Shown here in pieces: positions 1 through 8,735 of a stretch of DNA of 10,000 bases. The translations under genes and the position numbers were made by a program. Under the pieces are notes generated by a model, which was not told the origin of the DNA, made no database searches, and was given only the letters and a program-made list of their open reading frames with translations. The stretch is taken from assembly GCA_009663005.1 (NCBI GenBank), contig CM018898.1:11981109-11991108 (forward strand), in the 5' to 3' direction. Source of the DNA: Actinidia chinensis. Its lineage: Eukaryota; Streptophyta; Magnoliopsida; Ericales; Actinidiaceae. The stretch's first letter is position 1. Each line of letters opens with the position of its first letter.

Positions 1-475
1 ATATTGCATCTGTTGATTCCATATTTTTTCTGATTTGCTAAGATATTTCTGATTCAATATTTCTCTCTCTTTTTAATAAGATATTTGTGATTTGCTATTT
101 TAATAAATTGCACATCATCTCATCTATCAAATATATATTATATTTTCTTTTTTATATTGATAATATGCGCATCGTTTCGATAAGACACGCGCCTTGCTTA
201 GAGCCTTACGCCTGAGACTTTACATGCTTTTGCTAACACTAGTATAATGTAGGTATGTCGCATCAAACAAATATTAATTACATGTTACCTCAAATACTAA
301 TTCAGAATGATTGATAAACTTCTCATTCTGTCAAGTAACCAAAACCACACAAATCCATCAACATATCCAAAATCAATTATTGAGATTCTTCATACAATAC
401 TACTCTTGTATAGATGTACATAGATAGAGGTTTTGTACGTTTGTGTAAATAAAATACACAACTACCAGCTCTGGC
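1..475. other. AT-rich sequence without genes, probable host flank
   Basis: This stretch is strongly AT-rich, with runs such as tctctctctttttaataag and an atatatatta tract near 130. It has no reading frame of coding character and none of the AGCTCGG/CCGAGCT heptamers that recur inside the element. I read it as host intergenic DNA next to the insertion. The exact junction cannot be fixed without the second LTR and its target-site duplication. Confidence 0.5.
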
Positions 476-604
476 CTTGCTAGGGCAAGCACCGTAGCCC
501 GAGTTATCGCTATAAAGCAAGCTTGGGGGTTCTTGCGCTAGAGCTCGGTCAAGATGATTCCCAAGCATTGCCACCATCCAAGTTAAGGCCAACATCACTT
601 TCGA

Positions 605-620
605 GCTATCGATCGATAGC
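605..620. repeat. 16-bp perfect palindrome
   Basis: GCTATCGATCGATAGC reads the same on both strands. It lies inside a longer imperfect inverted repeat, because TCGAGC at 601-606 matches GCTCGA at 623-628 in inverse orientation. The position in presumed U3 allows a protein-binding site, but no function can be shown. Confidence 0.6.
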
Positions 621-841
621 AAGCTCGAATGAGCAATCATGCCGAAGCTTTGCCGAGGGGCAACAAACGGCGGTGATCTCGAAGGACGACAAGGAACAAA
701 AAGTAACTTACATGGCAAGATTTCCTCTGATAACCCCCATGCCTAGTTCGAAACATCGATGACATGATAGAAAGCTATTGACCAAGCCCTAAAGACTTGG
801 CTGGGTTAGCCGCCTAGTCATTGACACAGCAGTCAACGCGT

Positions 842-896
842 CTAGGCACACACCGAGTTATAGACTGTCCAATAACTTGACAGATGGTGTGTCTAG
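842..896. repeat. Imperfect hairpin in U3, just upstream of the TATA box
   Basis: CTAGGCACACACC (842-854) pairs with GGTGTGTCTAG (886-896), with a two-base bulge. Inside it AGTTAT (856-861) pairs exactly with ATAACT (872-877). The two nested arms end about 19 bases before the TATA box. It may be a cruciform or a pair of inverted factor-binding sites in the LTR promoter; this role is an inference. Confidence 0.5.
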
Positions 897-914
897 GGAT
901 GTGCCAGACTGAAC

Positions 915-921
915 TATATAA
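915..921 (+). promoter_or_regulatory. LTR TATA box
   Basis: TATATAA within gaactatataaggcc is a good plant TATA box. It is followed at the usual distance by a probable transcript start near 945-950 and then a CT-rich leader. The U5 region and primer site follow downstream, which is the arrangement of a retrotransposon LTR promoter driving gag-pol. Confidence 0.65.
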
Positions 922-1197
922 GGCCAGGCCTTATGCTCTCAAAAATGTGCGAATTCACCTCCAAGAAACTCACACACACTCTTTCTCTCTACATATATTA
1001 ATTCTTCGGTCATCTAACTTGACCATCATAGAGCTGTTTTCCAGAAACAACTCCGGTGGCTGAAGTCACTATTTTTGTATCGCAGCTAAGCCATCGCAAT
1101 TGGCATTCACTTGTAGCCAACTTCAGTCACTATTGGACTACTACAAGTGTCTATCCTCGATTTTTTTTTCTAACTCTCAAACATTATACCCCATAAT

Positions 1198-1214
1198 TGG
1201 TGTCGTCTGAGAGA
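1198..1214 (+). other. Probable primer binding site
   Basis: TGGTGTCGTCTGAGA starts with TGG, the complement of a tRNA 3' CCA end, and lies about five bases after the presumed LTR end. It resembles the ttggcgccgtctg-type sites common in Tat elements, with a likely C to T change at the fourth base. I cannot name the tRNA primer with confidence. Confidence 0.6.
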
Positions 1215-1280
1215 TATTGATTATAGACATTCGCAAGGCCAATCCTAATGATATCACAAAGCAATAATCATTCCAACACC

Positions 1281-2688
1281 ATGAAACTCTTAGAGGATGG
1301 CTAAGAGGGGCCAAGCTATTGAACGATGCCTAAGGAGAAGGCTAAGGCCACCTCTAGGAAGAGGCCAGGTCGATTGCTTTATAAGGGCAAAGACAATTGG
1401 ATATCACCATTAAATGCCTACAAGCTCAACTGGCTAAAATGGCACAAATTCTAATTAATAACAAGCTGATGAAGCCTACTCAAATAACAATAGGGGGACC
1501 TTCTAAAGGAAGGTCTAAAGGCTTAAAAGACCCACTTCGGGGAGTTCAAAAGGAAAAGTGACGTGAGTCACATGTTGACTTAGAGAGTCAGAGTGATAGC
1601 AAGTCTGTGGCATCAAGTAGGCAAAAAGAATCATCACACCAAATTCACTCCAACATGGATCTTTGTGAAACACTCAATGCCAAGCGAAACCAGAAGGTGA
1701 TCTGCGGGCTAAGCTCAACAATCGAGCAGTAGCAACACCAATCAAAACCATCATTCCTATAGGATCGGTAGCAAGCATAGCTAGGTTGAGATCGATCACG
1801 AGATACCAAACACCATTCTCTTCAGACATCGAGGGGATAGACCCCTTGAAAAATTCACGCTACTGAAGTTCATGTTGTATGATGGCAAATCTGACCTGAG
1901 ATCGCACATTAGTCACGTCAAACAAATGATGGCCCTTTGAAATCATTTTGATGCACTAATGTGTCGTGTATTCTCATCAAGTTTGGGGAGTCTCGGGTTG
2001 AAATGGTTCGAAAAGCTTCTCGCGAGATCAATTGGAGGTTTCCATTAGCTTAATAAGTTATTCGTGACTCAGTTCGTCATAAACACTAAAGCACTAAAGG
2101 GCATTGGCTCTCTTTTGAAACTTTGAAAGGGAAAGAACGAATCACTCTGCAATTATAGAAAATGCTATTAGGAGACATATAACGAGATTGAGGAGTGCTT
2201 TGAAGTGCTAGCAGTGGTTAGTTATAAGCTCAGACTGACTTCGAGAGAAAGACTTTGGGAAGACTTGACACTTAACACTTCAGCCGATCTTCGAGATCTC
2301 ATGTCACGAGTCAAAATATCCGTTCAGCTAGAGGATGATGTCCGACAAGTAGAACAAGCCACAAGGATTACTCCCTAGGGTGAAGGTCATGCAAAAAGCG
2401 AAAGGAAGGTTAGGTTGATTACAAAAGACGGGTAAGGCAGGGGATTAATGTGGTTTTCAAGGATCCAATCTACAAGCTCCTCACCTGGATACGAGATAAG
2501 CCATACTTTAAGAAGCTCGACCCTATGGGAGGGGATCCCAAAAGGTGCAATCAATGGTAGAAGTGTTTCTTCCACGAAGAGAAGGGACACAAAATCGAGA
2601 ATTGCCAAGCTCCGAAGGTTTTTCTTGATCAGCTCATTCAAGATGGACATATGGAAGAGTTTGTAGATCAATAAAAAACTCGAAGCGG
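1281..2688 (+). pseudogene. gag remnant with Retrotrans_gag domain and zinc knuckle
   Basis: Gag is the structural protein that forms the particle and binds element RNA. An N-terminal helical stretch (RQLDITIKCLQAQLAKMAQI, near 1398-1457) is followed by a charged linker. The capsid-like Retrotrans_gag domain runs from about 1878 to 2378, with YDGKSD, SLGSLGLKWFEKL and CFEVLAVVSYKL recognisable. The zinc knuckle is C-x2-H-x4-H-x4-C at 2564-2605 ([14 protein letters not shown]), the CHHC form usual for Tat elements. The candidate ATG at 1281 soon meets a stop. Frameshifts lie near 1848, between 2380 and 2460, and near 2680; there are several in-frame stops, for example in the capsid part. Domain identity is fairly secure; the start is a guess. 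Confidence 0.8.
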
Positions 2689-3380
2689 AGGAAACCGATG
2701 TCAAATTTAACCCCAGGTTCAACTGGAACGATGTGGAAATAGACGACACCATGGAGGAGAACCTCCCACTAGGAACTATTCACATGATAGGGAGCCCAAA
2801 TCACCCTAACCTTGAGAATAGAATATGAGGGGAGATCCATATTATAAGACAAATGCATGAGGTCCTCTCAATCCAATCAATGGCTAAGAAGCCTAGACAA
2901 ACCGTGACCAAACTAGGGAGCATCACATTCTCCAAAGCCAACCTAAAACGGGTCTAGCATCCCCACACTAATCCTTTGGTCATCCATCTTTGGATCAACA
3001 GTTATGTCGTGAAAAGGATCTAGGTAGACACGGGAAGCTCGGTAGAGGTAATGTATTATGACCTATTCAAACAACTTAAACTATCATAGGCCGATTTGAA
3101 GCTTGCTCGAGCCCCTTTAGTTAGGTTTAACACTTAGTATAACTGGGCCTTGGGAATTGTAACCCTAAAAATCCGAGTCAGTTCCCAATAGCTGGTGACA
3201 AAGTTTGTTGTAGTCAATACAACTTCCCTCTATAATGCGATCGTTGGCCGAGACTAATTACATAGGATGAAAAGAGTCACCTCCACAATGCATCAAGCAA
3301 TTAAATTCACCACCCTCGAGGTGAAGAAACCATTTATGGAGACCAAGTGACACCTAAACAATGATATCTTACCACGGTCT
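2689..3380 (+). pseudogene. Retropepsin-like aspartic protease remnant (pol N-terminal part)
   Basis: This part of the polyprotein would cleave Gag-Pol. One frame can be read from 2689 to 3350. After a linker (VKFNPRFNWNDVEIDD), the active-site motif DTGSS has its aspartate at 3027-3029, followed by VEVMYYDLFKQLKL. The later motif YNAIVGRD (near 3231-3254) is the usual second conserved block. In-frame stops are TAG at 2955, 3021, 3087, 3135 and 3189, TAA at 3255 and TGA at 3348, with one more TGA in the linker near 2826. The catalytic motif itself is preserved, but the enzyme is dead because of the stops. The low number of frameshifts compared with gag suggests decay mainly by point mutation here. 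Confidence 0.82.
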
Positions 3381-3950
3381 CTACTAAAGGAGCTATGAAA
3401 GAAGTACAACTAGTAGAGAAAGAGCTCGAGGTTCTGGAAGATGTTGAAAGGAACCCAGAATCCAAAGTCGTGGAAGACTTAATACGCTATGAACTTGATG
3501 AGCCAAGATCGGATCATTTCTTTCTTATTAGTGCAAACCTGAAAGAGCGAAAGAGAATCGAGCTCATTTAGTTTCTAAAAGCTAATATCGAGGTCTTCAC
3601 ATGGACACCGTACGAGATGCTCGGGATTGACTCCACCTTTATCAAACACGAGTTGAACGTCCTTCAAGAGGCCCACTCAGTGAAACACCAAGGAAACAAG
3701 TCTGCAACCGAGCATGTGAATATTGTGATAGAGGAGGTAGAAAAGCTTATATGGTGGTAAAAGCAAGAAAGAGCAAGACCATGTGAGAGATCTACCCGAG
3801 GTATTTGCAATACTCAAAGAACATAAGCTGAGATTGAACGCAACCAAGTGTGCCTTTAGGGAAAGCTTAGAAAAATTCCTAGGACACTTAGTAACTCGAA
3901 AAGGGAAATCCATAGCAAATTGTGACAATCAATGACCTAATCAGTCCAAG
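3381..3950 (+). pseudogene. Reverse transcriptase remnant with deleted catalytic core
   Basis: The N-terminal side is readable in one frame from about 3393 to 3748, through KVVEDLIRYELDEP, FLKANIEVFTWTPYEM and GIDSTFIKHELNVL, ending at IEEVEKL. Right after 3748 the sequence jumps to MVVKARKSKT and, in another frame from 3780, to HVRDLPEVFAILKEHKLRLN and KFLGHLVTRKG. In Ty3/gypsy RTs these last blocks follow the YxDD catalytic box. The fingers and palm, including both catalytic aspartates of that box, are therefore missing at about 3748-3751; from memory of family lengths roughly 150 residues are lost. A TAG near 3570 (within ELI*FLKA) and a frameshift at about 3780 add to the damage. Confidence 0.8.
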
Positions 3951-4500
3951 AACTGTGAAGGAAGTTTAAAAATTAACCGAAATGGCGGCAATACTAAACC
4001 GATTCATTAGTAAGTCCTCTAACAAATGCCATCCTTTTTTTAAACTACTTCTCAAAATAATTTTTTTTTATGGAAATAGGAATGCAAGCTCATTCCAATA
4101 GCTTAAAGAATACTTAACTAAACCACCACTATTTTCCACCCCAAACGAGGGAGAAATGCTTTAGCTCGGTACTCCTAAAGGAGGTAAATGCTGAACAGCG
4201 CCCGATCTACTTTGTTAGCAAAATGTTTACAGATTGCTAGACAAGATACTAGTCACTGGAATAACTAGTGCTGGCCTTAGTTTTAACTTCACGAAAACTC
4301 ATGCACTACTTCCAAGCACATCCCATCTGTATACATAGAGTTTCTACTAAAAAATATCTTATCCAAAGCAGACCAATTTGGAGACTTTCTAAATGGGCCG
4401 TTGAGTTCAGACAATCGGACATAAATTTTTGGCCATGGGAAGCAATAAAATAACAAGTCTTGGCTAATTTTGTAGCCGAGTTCTCACCCTAAACTGTGAG
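3951..4500 (+). pseudogene. RT thumb/connection and RT-linked RNase H remnant
   Basis: RNase H removes the RNA strand from the RNA-DNA hybrid made by RT. The thumb region reads KLTEMAAILNRFISKSSNKC and PFFKLLLK near 3970-4050. Then come KEYLTKPPLFSTPNEGEML (about 4105-4160) and, after frameshifts, EQRPIYFVSKMFTD. A clear open piece at 4268-4453 contains RKLMHYFQAHPICI, RPIWRLSKWAVEF and DINFWPWEAIK, the usual C-terminal end of the RT-linked RNase H. NFVAEFSP follows at about 4470 after a stop. The frame changes several times and the catalytic carboxylates of this copy cannot be assigned. The ATG at 4268 is not a real start. Confidence 0.72.
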
Positions 4501-4659
4501 TTTAGAGCAGGGATGCCATACATCTGCACACAAAAAGGAAGAAATCTCGGCGGGAAAATAAGTCAAAACTAAGACAACACTTGAGGATCCTGAGGTCATA
4601 AAAAGATCACCTTGAGATGCAGAGGTAGCCGTTGCTGGGAAATTCACTAAGGTTCTTGA

Positions 4660-5035
4660 GGTGGACATAGAACCACCTCAAATTGATCTCTCCTCAGCAC
4701 GGAATGTTCGTTGATGGAGCAAAAAATAACCTTGGAGTAGGGGCATGAGTAGTTTTAAAAAGTCCTGAAAGAGCACTTTTCGAGCAGTCTCAGGTGAATT
4801 TTCCTACGATAAATAATGAGGCTGAGTACGAATATTTCATTGTGGGACTTTGGTTTGTCAGCAAACTAAAGGTTCGAGAGCTCTTTTATCTTAGTGATTT
4901 GAAGCTAATAGTTAACCAGGTCATAGGAAAATTCAAAGCTCAAGGAGTCAAGATGGCTAAGTACTTTGGCAATAGTGAGAACCCTCCTCACCGAATTCAC
5001 ACGCAGATGCATTGGTAGGTTTGGCATCAATTTTC
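4660..5035 (+). pseudogene. Second RNase H domain, Tat-type
   Basis: A second, separate RNase H fold lies between the RT-linked RNase H and integrase. Motifs in order are FVDGA with its aspartate at 4713-4715, NNEAEY with the glutamate at 4818-4820, and LSDLKLIVNQV with the aspartate at 4896-4898. SHADALVGLAS follows near 5000-5030, carrying the final aspartate. All four acidic positions expected for RNase H survive. A TGA interrupts the frame near 4746 and a frameshift lies between about 4965 and 4995. An additional RNase H of this kind is a known feature of plant Tat elements. The ATG at 4794 lies inside the domain and is not a start. Confidence 0.78.
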
Positions 5036-6361
5036 GAAGGAGAAATAGGTTGTACCATTGTAGTAGATCTAATCTCGGCTCTTAACTACGAAAAACATTA
5101 GGAATCTGTCCTAGTCAACACTGAGTTAGAGCCGAGCTGGATGGATCCAATTGCAAACTTTCTATGACATGGAAAGCTTCCAGAAGAAAAGAAAGAGGCA
5201 CACAAACTCCGAATAAAGGTAGCACGATTTTGGATCTCCCCCACGTAGGACTTATACAAAAGATCATATTTGGGGTCTTACATATTGTGCGTCCATCTGA
5301 GCCTTATCGAATATGTTCTGTTCGAAATCCACGAAGTCATTTGTGGACTACACTCTAGAGGAAGATCATTGGCCCACCGAGCTCTGACTCAGGGATACTG
5401 GTGGCCATTCATGTAGAAAGACGCAAAAGTGTACGTCTGTAAGTATACGAAATGCCAACTCTTCTCCCCTCTAATTCATTAGCAAGCAAGGAACCTGACC
5501 CCTCCCACTAGCCTGCGATACTTTGCCTAATGGGGAATGGATATCGTAAGAGTCCTATCCTGAGCTCCGGGGAATAAGAAATTTTTATTAGTAGCAATAG
5601 ACTATTTCACGAAATGGGTGGAGGTCGAACCACAGGCACAATATAAGGGATATAGATGTAATCAGGTTCATTCTTATAAATATTCTTTCTAGATTTGGCA
5701 TTCCCAAAGCGTTCGTATCAGACAACGGAACTCAGTTCGTAGGCGAAAAAGTGAAAGACTTGTTGGAATTTAAGATTGAATTCTACAACTTAACACTAAG
5801 CTACCCTCAGTGTACCAGGTAAGTCGAATCCACCAACAAGACAATCATGAACGGAATCAAGAAAAGACTTGAAAAAGTGAAAGATAAATGTATCTAGGAA
5901 CTACCAAACGTTTTGTGAGCCTATCGGATCATACCGCGAAAAGAAATAAACGAAACACCTTTGTTTTTTGGATTCGAAGCTATAATTCTGCTAGAGGTTG
6001 GTTTGTTCACAATACGAATCGAAGCATACGACGTCAGTCATAATGCAAAAGTCTTAGCTCGGGACCTCGATTTTACTGATGAATGAATAGAAAATGCACT
6101 AACACGGATGTCGGACTACCAAAAGCAGTTAGCCAAAACGCACAATTAGAAAGTCCAACACAAATTATTTCAATTGGAGATCTCGTTTTGAGAAGAGTTG
6201 TTGAAAATACCAAGGACCTAGCGTACGGGAAGTTCGGCCTAAATTGGGAGGGTCCATATAATATAACTAAGCTCGCTAGTAAGGGCACCTACCACCTCAA
6301 GGACCCCGAGAGCAAGCAAATCTCAATACCTTGGCATTCCAACAACTTGAGGAAGTACTAG
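5036..6361 (+). pseudogene. Integrase remnant with DDE core and GPY module
   Basis: Integrase would insert the element cDNA into the host genome. The zinc region has IHEVICGLHSRGRSLAHRAL and QGYWWP, ending in YVCKYTKCQ (5432-5458). One zinc cysteine seems replaced by tyrosine at 5444-5446. The core shows WGMDIV with aspartate at 5540-5542, IDYFTKWVEVEP, VSDNGTQFVG with aspartate at 5721-5723, and VESTNKTI with glutamate at 5826-5828. The last two are 34 residues apart, one less than the usual 35. The C-terminal part has IGDLVLRRVVENTKDLA, and WEGPY at 6245-6259, then ends at TAG 6359. No chromodomain is seen. At least two frameshifts and about ten stops occur; the first 25 or so codons of the open frame at 6083 are out of the ancestral frame. 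Confidence 0.83.
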
Positions 6362-6836
6362 CAGTAAAGTGTAGCTCTCTAAACCGAGCTTGTAAACATT
6401 TCAATTATGCTCTTAAATTATTGTTACAAATTTTGTTTGCTCAAAGAATAGATGCTTTCATTATTACAAAAACTGTTTGATCATTCAAAAGCCTAGGGAT
6501 GAAAATCTTTATGTTAAAGACCTTCACCTCGGTCAATAAAAAATGCCTTACTTTTTTTCTAAAAATGATTTATTCAGGAAAATATCCCCATTTGCCTAAG
6601 CACGAGCTTAGGATGTCTTAAAAAATGCGAGGCTAATCCAAGACAAAAAAAGGAGAAAGAATAAGGAGATTAAAGAGCGGCAACTGAAGGTACAAGGCAA
6701 GGTCAAAGAAAAACATGTACATTATAAACATGCAAAAACAATAGATTTTTGCTAAAGAATGACTCAAAACTTGTCCAAACGAGCTACGACAAATCAAAAA
6801 AGCATAAACGTTATAACTTTGTCAAACAACTATGAG
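6362..6836 (+). other. Non-coding 3' spacer after pol
   Basis: No coding frame or protein motif is seen. The region is AT-rich with short A and T runs. A small perfect hairpin, CCTAAGC-ACGA-GCTTAGG, sits at 6595-6612, and aataaa occurs near 6535. In Tat elements this region corresponds to the long, rapidly changing 3' untranslated part of the element. Confidence 0.55.
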
Positions 6837-7037
6837 GTTTGAGAAGAGTTAGCCAAACTCTATGCGAGTTTCGAGCTCTATCCCACGAGGCTTATCTGCA
6901 TTTACTTAGTATATGTTTGGGAAGAGTTAGTTGAACTCTACGCGAGTTTCGAGATCTATCCTATGAGGCTTATTTGCATTTACTTATCAGACGTTTGAGA
7001 AGAGTTAGTAGAAATCTATGCGAGTTTAGAGCTCTAT
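6837..7037 (+). repeat. 78-bp tandem repeat, about 2.6 copies
   Basis: Three copies start with gtttgagaag or gtttgggaag at 6837, 6915 and 6993, so the period is exactly 78 bp. Copies one and two agree at about 65 of 78 positions by eye. The third copy is cut off after gagctctat near 7037. Each unit carries gaagagttag, gcgagttt and gaggcttat blocks. Tandem arrays in the 3' untranslated region of Tat and Ogre-type elements are known and have been proposed as seeds of satellite DNA. The unit is divisible by three, but no open frame runs through it. Confidence 0.9.
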
Positions 7038-7202
7038 GCAAGGTAAGCTCTAAAAATACAGTAGATACCCTATAGACACGCAAAATACTAGTATCCTTCA
7101 AGGCAAAGACAAGCTAGGAAAGAGAAACATAGCATATATTCAAAAAAAAAGTGGTTCCTTACAAAACCATTCAAAATAAAAATAAAAAACTAAGGAAAAT
7201 GC
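7038..7202. other. Short spacer before the antisense gene's 3' end
   Basis: The spacer is AT-rich, with an A9 run at 7143-7151 and aaaataaaaataaaaaac near 7173-7191. On the minus strand these would be T-rich sequence just after the stop of the antisense gene, a plausible 3' untranslated region, but no AATAAA signal is seen on that strand. Confidence 0.35.
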
Positions 7203-7889
7203 TCAACATTTTGGGGGAAAGTTCCAAATCGGCATTCCAATCCTTCCCTCATGTTCACTGCCACCATCCCCTTTAGTCTTGACAGCTGCCACATCTCCAG
7301 GCCCATCGTCATCACTTGCGGGTTCGACCTCAGAGGCTACAGCTTCATCCTCTTCGGCTGGTTGGTTCATGTACTCTTCTTTGTTAAAGCACAATAGAAT
7401 AAAGGGCGAATATGGATTAGGAAAATCTGGGAGTTCGACTTCTAGTGCTGCTTTAGCCCATGCTAGATGATTTGTAGAGATACCGAGCTTAATCAAGCAG
7501 GCGATCCAACCCTATTGGAAAATACCAGGGTGAAGCTCGGCCACCTGACGGTCATAGTTTTCACCTACATGACAAATGCCCCAGTTGAATACTCGCTTGT
7601 ACATTGGGCCGCAAGCCACCTTTTGGAGCTCAGTCAGATCTTGTAAAGCCTTCTCCCTCTAAGCCAAAGTAGTAATAGCCTCATTTTGGGCCTTAGTGGC
7701 GGCCGCATAGCTAACATACTGAGCATCCATTGTGGTAGCTAAATCCAACTTCAATTGATCAATGGTGGCGAGGGCAAGCTTTGCCTACTTCAACTTGGAT
7801 TCTAGGCCTAAGACCTTCTTTTTGGTCATTTTGAGCTTGGATGATTGAGATTCATAAGATCCTAGATGGTCGTCGCTGCATTGCAGGCT

Positions 7890-7969
7890 CTGCAAAACAA
7901 AACAGAACAAACTGCTAAGTGTTCAACTCTGCGAGAAAGTAATCAAAATAACCAAGCTGAGTATCATGC
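7890..7969 (-). other. Intron 2 of the antisense gene (GC-AG, 80 bp)
   Basis: On the minus strand the donor is GTTCAG|GCATGA and the acceptor is TGTTCTGTTTTGTTTTGCAG|AG, with a strong pyrimidine tract. Splicing joins CAG to AGC in phase 0, giving VMQQVQ-SLQCSDDHLGS, and exon 3 then stays in one frame to the end at 7203 except for three TAG stops. The donor is GC, not GT. Without splicing the frame ends at once, at the TGA in GCATGA. Confidence 0.7.
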
Positions 7970-8673
7970 CTGAACTTGTTGCATCACCAACAAGTCTTGA
8001 GTTTCTTTTGAGCCCTTCATCGGAAGATCGGCGACATCGTTTAGGAGCATGATAGTTTGGGCCAGAACCAAATTGATATTGTGATCTTTGGCAATGTCGA
8101 ACGGTAACCTACTTGCCGAGCTCAGTAACAGAAAAATTGGGTCTCCAAAGCTCGGCCTACTCAATGGGAGACAAGGAGGCTGAACTTGTTGCCCTATTCT
8201 ATTTTTTCTTCTTCGATGAATCGTCTGCCGCCTGCTTACCCTTGCGCTTGTCATGAAGAGGGATTAGACAGACTACCCTTGACTTTTGGGGACACAATAA
8301 AAGCTAGGTTTAGATCTTGGACGAGTAATGAAGTCTAAAAGATTGGGGAGCTCGGCGATGGGGGAAAAAAGTGGAACCTGGGGTTTTTGTATGACCAAGG
8401 TTCTTAAACTTTGAACCCATCCGAACTTCTCCTAAGCTCAGGTTGGCTTTACTATCCCCGATATTGGGTGCTCAATCTCATTTTTGCCAATGGACTGAGG
8501 TCAATTCGAACCAAGCTCGTCGGAATCGTCGGAATCAAAGCTCAATAATAAAACTGGAGCAGCAACCCTTCTTCTCCTCCTCACAAGCTGCGGAACCTCA
8601 TCTTCATTGTCGCTGGTCAAACTAAAGCTCGTAGAACTTGATGCAACTCCCTCGGACTAGTCTTGCTCTCTAG

Positions 8674-8735
8674 AAATTGCGACACCTTTATCAAGCTCGG
8701 CATTAAATTACGACACCTTTATCAAGCTCGACACT
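8674..8735. repeat. 31-bp tandem duplication inside antisense exon 2
   Basis: Two adjacent copies start with aaattgcgac (8674) and aaattacgac (8705), identical at 28 of 31 positions. As 31 is not divisible by three, the duplication shifts the reading frame of the antisense gene. The frame ending ELDKGV upstream would run straight into VASSSTSFSLTSDNEDE if only one copy were present. It is therefore a likely inactivating lesion; two of the three differences are G/A. Confidence 0.8.

Larger units (their letters stand above)
476..1193 (+). repeat. 5' LTR, left border unresolved
   Basis: A TATA box at 915-921 is followed by a CT-rich untranslated stretch with ctctttctctctacatatat and then a primer-binding-like sequence at about 1198. 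This gives U3, R and U5 in the expected order. The right end is placed at the CA in ccccataattgg (1193), a few bases before the primer site. The left end was not found. Composition changes from AT-rich to mixed near 470, and the first AGCTCGG heptamer of the element is at 542, so I place the start near 476. Two overlapping opposite-strand ORFs inside it (377-718 and 523-762) have no recognisable protein character. Confidence 0.5.

Noticed and set aside
377..762. Overlapping open frames on both strands (377-718 minus, 523-762 plus)
   Set aside because: They lie in or next to the presumed LTR, have no protein motif and cross the likely element border; chance openness is the simpler reading.
2387..2752. 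121-codon minus-strand frame opposite gag
   Set aside because: It is the reverse complement of the gag zinc-knuckle region, whose plus-strand reading has clear motifs. The hydrophobic look comes from reversing charged codons.
3677..3928. 83-codon minus-strand frame opposite RT
   Set aside because: The plus strand here carries RT motifs on both sides of the deletion, so the reverse frame is a shadow.
6073..6288. Minus-strand frame opposite the integrase C-terminus
   Set aside because: The GPY-module motifs read on the plus strand; the reverse has none.
6083..6361. Independent 92-residue protein
   Set aside because: It is the integrase tail. Its first part is out of the ancestral frame and its ATG is accidental; DYQKQLAKTHN in the neighbouring frame is the true upstream sequence.
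6837..7037. CRISPR-like array
   Set aside because: The repeats are directly adjacent 78-bp units without spacers, in plant transposon DNA.
7279..7470. 63-codon plus-strand Ser/Ala-rich frame
   Set aside because: It is the complement of the acidic tail of the antisense gene, where GAx/GCx codons reverse to Ser and Ala.
7964..8254. Complete 96-residue minus-strand gene starting MTSARV
   Set aside because: Only its second half is in the family frame. The start lies in a frame shifted from the KRKGKQ reading, and its stop is inside the GC-AG intron.
8443..8625. 60-codon plus-strand frame
   Set aside because: It is the complement of the acidic linker in antisense exon 2.
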